Source: Legionella sheltonii (lineage in GTDB: Bacteria; Pseudomonadota; Gammaproteobacteria; Legionellales; Legionellaceae). From it: a stretch of DNA of 64,000 nt. The notes under the pieces are model-generated. The model worked only from the letters and a program-made list of their open reading frames with translations. It made no database searches and had not been told where the DNA came from. The position numbers were made by a program, and so were the translations under genes. Below, one piece after another: positions 59,526 to 64,000 of this stretch (the first letter of the stretch is position 1; each line of letters begins with the position of its first letter). The stretch covers positions 1-64,000 of the forward strand of contig NZ_JAPHOQ010000019.1 of the NCBI RefSeq assembly GCF_026191355.1. Reading direction: 5' to 3'.

Positions 59526-60275
59526 TTACATTGGTAGCCAAATATAGGAACAAGCCATTGCGAGCATTGACGCATCATTTCTCTTCAATTTATCATCTCT
59601 TGTGGCAATAGCTCGAAAATGTTTAAGTCGCGCAAATACGTTTTCAACTAGATGACGATATTTGTATAGACCCCAATCAATATCAGCATTCCCAGTTTTA
59701 GAGTTCGTCTTCCGAGGAATCATTGGAGTAGATGATTTTTGCCTAATCTGATCTCGAATTTCCTCGCTATCATATCCTTTGTCTGCAATGGTGTAATCAG
59801 CTTTAGGGAGTGTTTCAATGAGACCTGAAGCTGCTTTAGCATCATGTACCTCTCCGCCAGTCAATTGAAATTCAATCGGAAGGCGGCAAGCATCAACTGC
59901 CCTATGAATTTTTGTTGTATTACCACCAATGGATTTCCCTATTGCTTGATGTTTCTTTCCTATGGCGCCTGAGCTATGTTGATGGGCACGAACGATACTG
60001 CCATCAATAAATTCCCATTCAAGATCAGGATGTTGTATGAGCACTTTGAAAATCATCATCAACTTGTTCTTTGAGGACCAACGATTGAATTGTTGATAGG
60101 CAGAATTCCAAAATCCAAACTCTTTAGGTAGGTCTCGTCAAGGGCAGCCTACACGCATGCGATATAACATTGCCTCAACCATCATACGAAGATTAGGTTT
60201 GTCATATATCTGATGTTGTAGCATTATCTCCTTTAGCTTAGACCATAGCTCATCACTGAGCATCAGTCTAGCCAT
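59526..60275 (-). pseudogene. IS5-family (IS427-like) transposase with internal TGA
   Basis: The frame runs from ATG 60275 (MARLMLSDELWSKLKEIM) through 249 codons. A TGA at 60138-60140 stands where family members have Trp in the WRDLP motif (here CP-stop-RDLPKEFG). Downstream the DDE domain is intact: EFIDGSIVRAHQH (Asp), IADKGYDSE (Asp) and RHLVENVFARLKHFR (Glu). One base change explains the defect. A 178-residue restart at 60062 lacks the N-terminal DNA-binding part. The IS427 group sometimes uses frameshifting, but a plain stop here indicates inactivation. Confidence 0.85.
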
Positions 60276-60391
60276 TGCAAACTCGTTTTATACTTGATAT
60301 TGAAATCGATATATTATGAGTTTGCTCTTATTCATCAATCGATTAGAGCAATGAATTAAGTTCATCTTTAACTTGACCATTTCCTGGATGC

Positions 60392-60446
60392 CGCGAACAA
60401 GTCGCGGCACGTAGCCGGTGGGGATAAATTGTCAACACGCCCTAGT
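60392..60446 (-). repeat. Right 55-bp inverted repeat
   Basis: This is the partner of 59098-59152. Just inside it the palindrome extends to GCCGCGA-ACAAG-TCGCGGC, a seven-bp perfect stem. Confidence 0.9.
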
Positions 60447-60644
60447 AGAAACTATTAGTGAGTAAAGAACACGCCACATTTAAGATTCAATAGACATGTT
60501 TTTTCAAGATTAAGCGATTTTATAGGCGCTTTTTGATACTTTATCTTCTGGATTCTATGAACAATAAACGTGATAATAGGTTTTTTTTGTCATGCATTAT
60601 TGAACCCGATTCTTTTAGTAAATAATGCAACTCATTAAGGATAG

Positions 60645-62636
60645 ATGATGACCATTGGTAATAAGCTCAGCGTACTCTGTTTTTTAATTGTTGCCACTCC
60701 AGTGTTTGCTTCAATCAGCCCCCCTCATCCAGAGACTAACACCGCGTCATTGGGCATACAGGTCAATGGCAGTAATAAAAATGCTGCGAACAATTGCTCC
60801 CCCTCATTACAAAATTGTACGATTCAGATTACTCAAAAAGATTTAGGATGTTTGTCTCAACCTGGGTCTATTACGATTACTAATAAGTCACGTATTAATG
60901 CGATGAACATTAGTGCCTCATCGACTGATTCTAATTTTAATAGTTATGTAGTGCAAAATAATGGTTGCCCTGCTACGTTGCCTCCAGGAAGAAATTGCAC
61001 GATTTCTTTTTTTACGAATGCCCCAGTAGCATTTACCGTGCCCAATGTGATTGTCAAAGGAACCAATACCAGCACCACACTTTTTAACATTCAGGCTTTT
61101 CAGTGTGCGGCTAGTTTGGGCGTCACTCCAGCAACTTTTACGACGACTATAGGTAGCAGTCAATTGGTCACTGTAACCAACTTTGGAAATACAACGGCAC
61201 GCAATATTACGGCATCACCAACCAGTCCTCTCAGCGTACAAAGCACAACGTGCGGTTCCAGTTTGCCTCCCGGGGCTTCATGCCAGATAACGTTTAATGC
61301 AACAGGAGCAACGACGCAAACTATTCCTATCCAGGGGACCAACACGAATACAATCAGTTTACCGGCTACGGTGCTTGGCGCAGTTGCCGGAGCACCGATT
61401 CATTTAACTTCAGTTGCCGGCAATGGACAAGCCACACTTACATGGGGGGCGCCTACAAATACAGGAGATTCTCCCATTACAAGCTATACCATTACCCCAT
61501 TTGTTGGCACTACGGCACAAACACCGGTAACAGTAGCCAGTTCTGTTTTAACGACTATGATATCCGGTCTTACTAATGGAACAACTTATACTTTTACGGT
61601 GGTCGCAAATAATGCCAGTGGCAAAGGCCTCGCTGCTTACAGTGATTTTGTTACGCCGAACTCGGGACTTGTTGTTAATCCATCCACTCTGGCACTTTCC
61701 GGGCTGGGTGGAGGCGCTGCAAGGACCTTTACTTTGACTAATACAAGCACCCAGACTATTACGCTGAGTGGCGTGGCGCCGCCGTTTCCGCCATTACCTG
61801 GATCAGCAACAGTTTCGATAGATAATTGTTCCAGTGTTATTAATTTATTACCCGGTGCTTCGTGCTCAATGACTATTGATCCAGGAGCTGTTGCTACCTC
61901 ATCGTCAAGTTGTACGTTAGGAACCTCGCCGACTCCAAGTGCTATAGAATTCCTGCCGGTGTCTGGCCCTCCAGCAAGTGCCAATATTGTGATCTTGGGC
62001 TTTGGATGCATTTATCAAAGTGGCTATCTTTTTTCAATTGACGATACAACACCTACTACAGCCAGTATCGGTGGAATTGTTGCCGCATTAAATGATCAAG
62101 TATTACCCACGACAGGCATTACTTGGAGTCCAGGTGGCATAGATACTCCGATTTGGGGGATAGGAGACTTTTCTAGCCCATCTTCTCCCTCTCCTAATGC
62201 GACATCCTCTTACCCTGCCGTTCTTAGTTTGGGACAGGCAAATTGCGATGGTCCAGATGATGGATTCTGCAACACCAGTAACATGCTTACCTTTTTTTCA
62301 ACCGGTAATACCTATTCCGCCGGCATATGCAAAGGTATTAGCGATGGGGGATATTTAGATTGGCATTTACCTGCAATGTGTGAATTAGGGCCTTTTAATC
62401 CCTTTGTTTCCTCACTATGTACTCCAGGTAGCACGAATATGCTCAATGAATTGTTCTTACAGGGTATTGGTGGAATGCTTGATCCTGGTGAATACTGGAG
62501 TAGCACCGAATCATCTGATGTGGGCATTTTTGCATGGAACAGACTATTTCAAACGGGCTTCCCACCCAGTGAGCAACTGCTTAATGGGAAGAATTTTGCG
62601 TTTGGTATTCGCTGTGCTCGTAATTTGGCAAATTAG
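60645..62636 (+). CDS. Exported DUF1566-type surface protein with FnIII domain, paralogue 2
   Basis: This 663-residue protein has a signal peptide (SVLCFLIVATPVFA). The N-terminal module (CSPSLQNCTIQIT...NVIVKGTNT) is nearly the same as in the protein encoded at 57393-59003. Ig-like repeats, a fibronectin type III domain (about 245-340, ATLTWGAPTNTGDSPITSY...GLTNGTTYTFTVVANNASG), another Ig-like module and a C-terminal DUF1566 domain (DGFCNTSNML...YWSSTESSD...GIRCAR) follow. It is probably a surface or secreted adhesin. AAGG precedes the ATG. Confidence 0.82.
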   Translation: MMTIGNKLSVLCFLIVATPVFASISPPHPETNTASLGIQVNGSNKNAANNCSPSLQNCTIQITQKDLGCLSQPGSITITNKSRINAMNISASSTDSNFNSYVVQNNGCPATLPPGRNCTISFFTNAPVAFTVPNVIVKGTNTSTTLFNIQAFQCAASLGVTPATFTTTIGSSQLVTVTNFGNTTARNITASPTSPLSVQSTTCGSSLPPGASCQITFNATGATTQTIPIQGTNTNTISLPATVLGAVAGAPIHLTSVAGNGQATLTWGAPTNTGDSPITSYTITPFVGTTAQTPVTVASSVLTTMISGLTNGTTYTFTVVANNASGKGLAAYSDFVTPNSGLVVNPSTLALSGLGGGAARTFTLTNTSTQTITLSGVAPPFPPLPGSATVSIDNCSSVINLLPGASCSMTIDPGAVATSSSSCTLGTSPTPSAIEFLPVSGPPASANIVILGFGCIYQSGYLFSIDDTTPTTASIGGIVAALNDQVLPTTGITWSPGGIDTPIWGIGDFSSPSSPSPNATSSYPAVLSLGQANCDGPDDGFCNTSNMLTFFSTGNTYSAGICKGISDGGYLDWHLPAMCELGPFNPFVSSLCTPGSTNMLNELFLQGIGGMLDPGEYWSSTESSDVGIFAWNRLFQTGFPPSEQLLNGKNFAFGIRCARNLAN

Positions 62637-62644
62637 CTAAATCT

Positions 62645-62671
62645 GCAGGGCTCTGAGCCCTGCTGGTTTTT
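62645..62671 (+). terminator. Intrinsic terminator after surface protein gene
   Basis: GCAGGGCT/AGCCCTGC is a perfect 8-bp stem with a three-base loop, followed by TGGTTTTT. It starts eight bases after the stop codon. The gap to the next gene (62672-62898) shows no other feature. Confidence 0.88.
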
Positions 62672-62898
62672 AGTTAATTGATTCTATTGACCCGATTAAC
62701 TGTATTTTAAATTTTGGTATTATTTGAGTTAATTGGCGACCTAGGATATTGGATTTTTGTACGCTCCATTAGTTAATCTCTTGAAAAAAAAGATTTTGTT
62801 TGCCCCAGAACACATAGAAAAAAATTTGCACAATTGACTTGTGAAGTGTTTATTTTCATGCCATCATGGTGTCACTCTGGATCTTTTGAGTGATTTTT

Positions 62899-64000
62899 AT
62901 GATAAAAAAACTTCTAGGCTTTACTCTTGTTTTGGTCGCTTATGATGCCTTTGCTGTAACAGAAGTGGATTTATATCAGGCGCCATTAACTAGCCTGTCT
63001 CAATTTTCACTTAAGAAGCCATCTCATGTGAGTGCACGTACAGCAGCAACTCCAAGTGCAGAAAAAAATACCCTACAGCAAGTCAACCAGACTCAGGAGC
63101 ATGCAAAAACTATCATGCGATATCAGCAAATGTATCGCGGAATCCCAGTTGTCGGGGCACAAATTATGATTACTAAAGAGGATGGCCAAGTAAACGGACA
63201 TTTACTCAACGACATCCAATTGAATATACAACCTGCGCTGACCCCGAATCAAGCCATTGATTTAGCTAAAAAATCTTGGTTCAGTTTTAATTCGCCAATG
63301 CCTACTTATGAAGAGATGAGCGAGCTACAAATTAGAGCCGAGCAACAGAATGAATTGAAACTGGTTTATCAGGTTTCATTTAAAACAACTCAGACTGATA
63401 ATAAGCCGGCATGGCCATTTTTTATTGTTGATGCACAAAGCGGTGAAATCACCAAGCAATGGAATAATATTAAAAATTATAGGGATGGGGGCCCCGGTGG
63501 CAATGAAAAAGTTCATGAGTATTGGTATGGAAGAGATGGATTACCTTTTTTGGAGGTAATCCAAAATGGCAGTCAGTGCGTTATGGATACAACCAAGGTA
63601 AAACTGGTTAATCTGGGATCGGCGTGGGATTGGAATGATCTTTTGAGCACTCCTTTTCAATATACCTGCAACAAAAATATGGAAGAAAACGTTAATGGTG
63701 CCTTTTCGCCAACCAATGATGCGTATTACTTCGGCCAAACCATTGTCGATATGTATCAAGATTGGTACGGAATCAACGCACTGCAAAATACGAATGGGAC
63801 CCCAATGCAGTTAGTGATGCGCGTTCATTTTGGCCAAAATTATGATAATGCTTTTTGGGATGGACAATATATGTCGTTCGGCGATGGCGAGGATTTTTAT
63901 CCTTTGGTTTCTTTGGATGTCGCAGGTCATGAGGTTACTCATGGTTTTACCGAGCAACATTCCAACCTTGAATACCACGATCAGTCAGGTGCTCTTAATG
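62899..64000 (+). CDS. M4-family zinc metalloprotease (partial at window end)
   Basis: The reading frame is open from ATG 62899 to the window end (367 codons seen). A signal peptide (MIKKLLGFTLVLVAYDAFA) is followed by an FTP/PepSY-type propeptide (about 40-190, with RYQQMYRGIPVVGAQI). The thermolysin-like catalytic domain has the zinc motif HEVTH at residues 344-348; the third ligand lies just past the window. The protein resembles the Legionella secreted protease ProA/Msp, exported by type II secretion. Since ProA is elsewhere in L. pneumophila, this may be a paralogue. Confidence 0.9.
   Translation, partial: MIKKLLGFTLVLVAYDAFAVTEVDLYQAPLTSLSQFSLKKPSHVSARTAATPSAEKNTLQQVNQTQEHAKTIMRYQQMYRGIPVVGAQIMITKEDGQVNGHLLNDIQLNIQPALTPNQAIDLAKKSWFSFNSPMPTYEEMSELQIRAEQQNELKLVYQVSFKTTQTDNKPAWPFFIVDAQSGEITKQWNNIKNYRDGGPGGNEKVHEYWYGRDGLPFLEVIQNGSQCVMDTTKVKLVNLGSAWDWNDLLSTPFQYTCNKNMEENVNGAFSPTNDAYYFGQTIVDMYQDWYGINALQNTNGTPMQLVMRVHFGQNYDNAFWDGQYMSFGDGEDFYPLVSLDVAGHEVTHGFTEQHSNLEYHDQSGALN

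Larger units (their letters stand above)
59098..60446 (-). mobile_element. 1.35-kb element with 55-bp inverted repeats, GIY-YIG nuclease and IS5-type transposase
   Basis: The ends are 55-bp inverted repeats differing at one position (59098-59152 and 60392-60446), beginning ACTAGGGCGTGTTGACAATT. Excluding the outer bases, a CTAG flanks each side and may be the target duplication. Inside, on the same strand, lie an IS5-family transposase gene broken by a stop and a GIY-YIG nuclease gene. Each end also contains a REP-like palindrome (CGCGA-N5-TCGCG). It separates two divergent paralogous surface-protein genes. Confidence 0.75.

Overview
The window looks like the replication-origin region of a Legionella (or very close Legionellaceae) chromosome. 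The evidence is a low G+C genome, the block rpmH-rnpA-yidD-yidC-mnmE on the minus strand, dnaA-dnaN-recF-gyrB on the plus strand, a neighbouring arginine-to-putrescine operon, hfq and hflX. Several long eukaryote-like or featureless proteins with acidic tails also resemble Dot/Icm (type IVB) effectors. The species cannot be fixed from sequence reading alone.

Layout. 1-3.1 kb: degraded ankyrin-like and helical gene remnants, a BspA-type leucine-rich-repeat protein and a gene with an in-frame stop. 3.1-9.5 kb: a DNA-repair island, with Ku and a three-domain LigD (non-homologous end joining) facing an umuD-umuC-dinB translesion operon. 9.7-13.9 kb: a small hypothetical gene and the conserved mnmE-yidC-yidD-rnpA-rpmH block. 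14.4-25.5 kb: an accessory block where the rpmH-dnaA/oriC junction is expected. It holds a flavoprotein oxidoreductase, a possible acyltransferase, an isoprenylcysteine methyltransferase-like protein, an IS4-like insertion sequence sitting in the stop codon of a tandem GNAT gene, a polysaccharide deacetylase, a PAS histidine kinase, a DUF218-like protein and a membrane protein.

25.6-32.3 kb: DnaA boxes, dnaA-dnaN-recF-gyrB and two perfect parS sites. 32.3-35.4 kb: a sedolisin-type secreted protease, a uridine-kinase-like protein and a structured RNA candidate with its own terminator. 35.6-39.4 kb: aguB-speA-aguA, a complete route from arginine to putrescine. 39.4-47.3 kb: an acidic-tailed effector candidate (position of L. 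pneumophila RavA), hfq, a 1493-residue repeat protein behind a PmrA-like promoter, and hflX. The normally adjacent hfq-hflX pair is therefore split.

47.4-55.9 kb: a thioredoxin-like protein, thymidine kinase, a candidate ADP-ribosyltransferase-like effector, an 884-residue protein with two HEPN-like RNase motifs, a pirin and two small or medium effector candidates. 55.9-64 kb: secreted hydrolases and surface proteins. These are an S28 peptidase, two paralogous DUF1566-type surface proteins flanking a 1.35 kb mobile element with 55-bp inverted repeats (dead IS5-type transposase plus GIY-YIG nuclease), and the start of an M4 zinc metalloprotease cut by the window end.

The housekeeping genes diverge from the gap between rpmH and dnaA, as expected around an origin. 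Accessory genes have been inserted at the junctions of conserved blocks: rpmH|dnaA, gyrB|agu operon and hfq|hflX. The least-explained items are the IR-bounded GIY-YIG/IS5 element, the double-HEPN protein, the ART-like protein, the 1493-residue protein and the candidate RNA.
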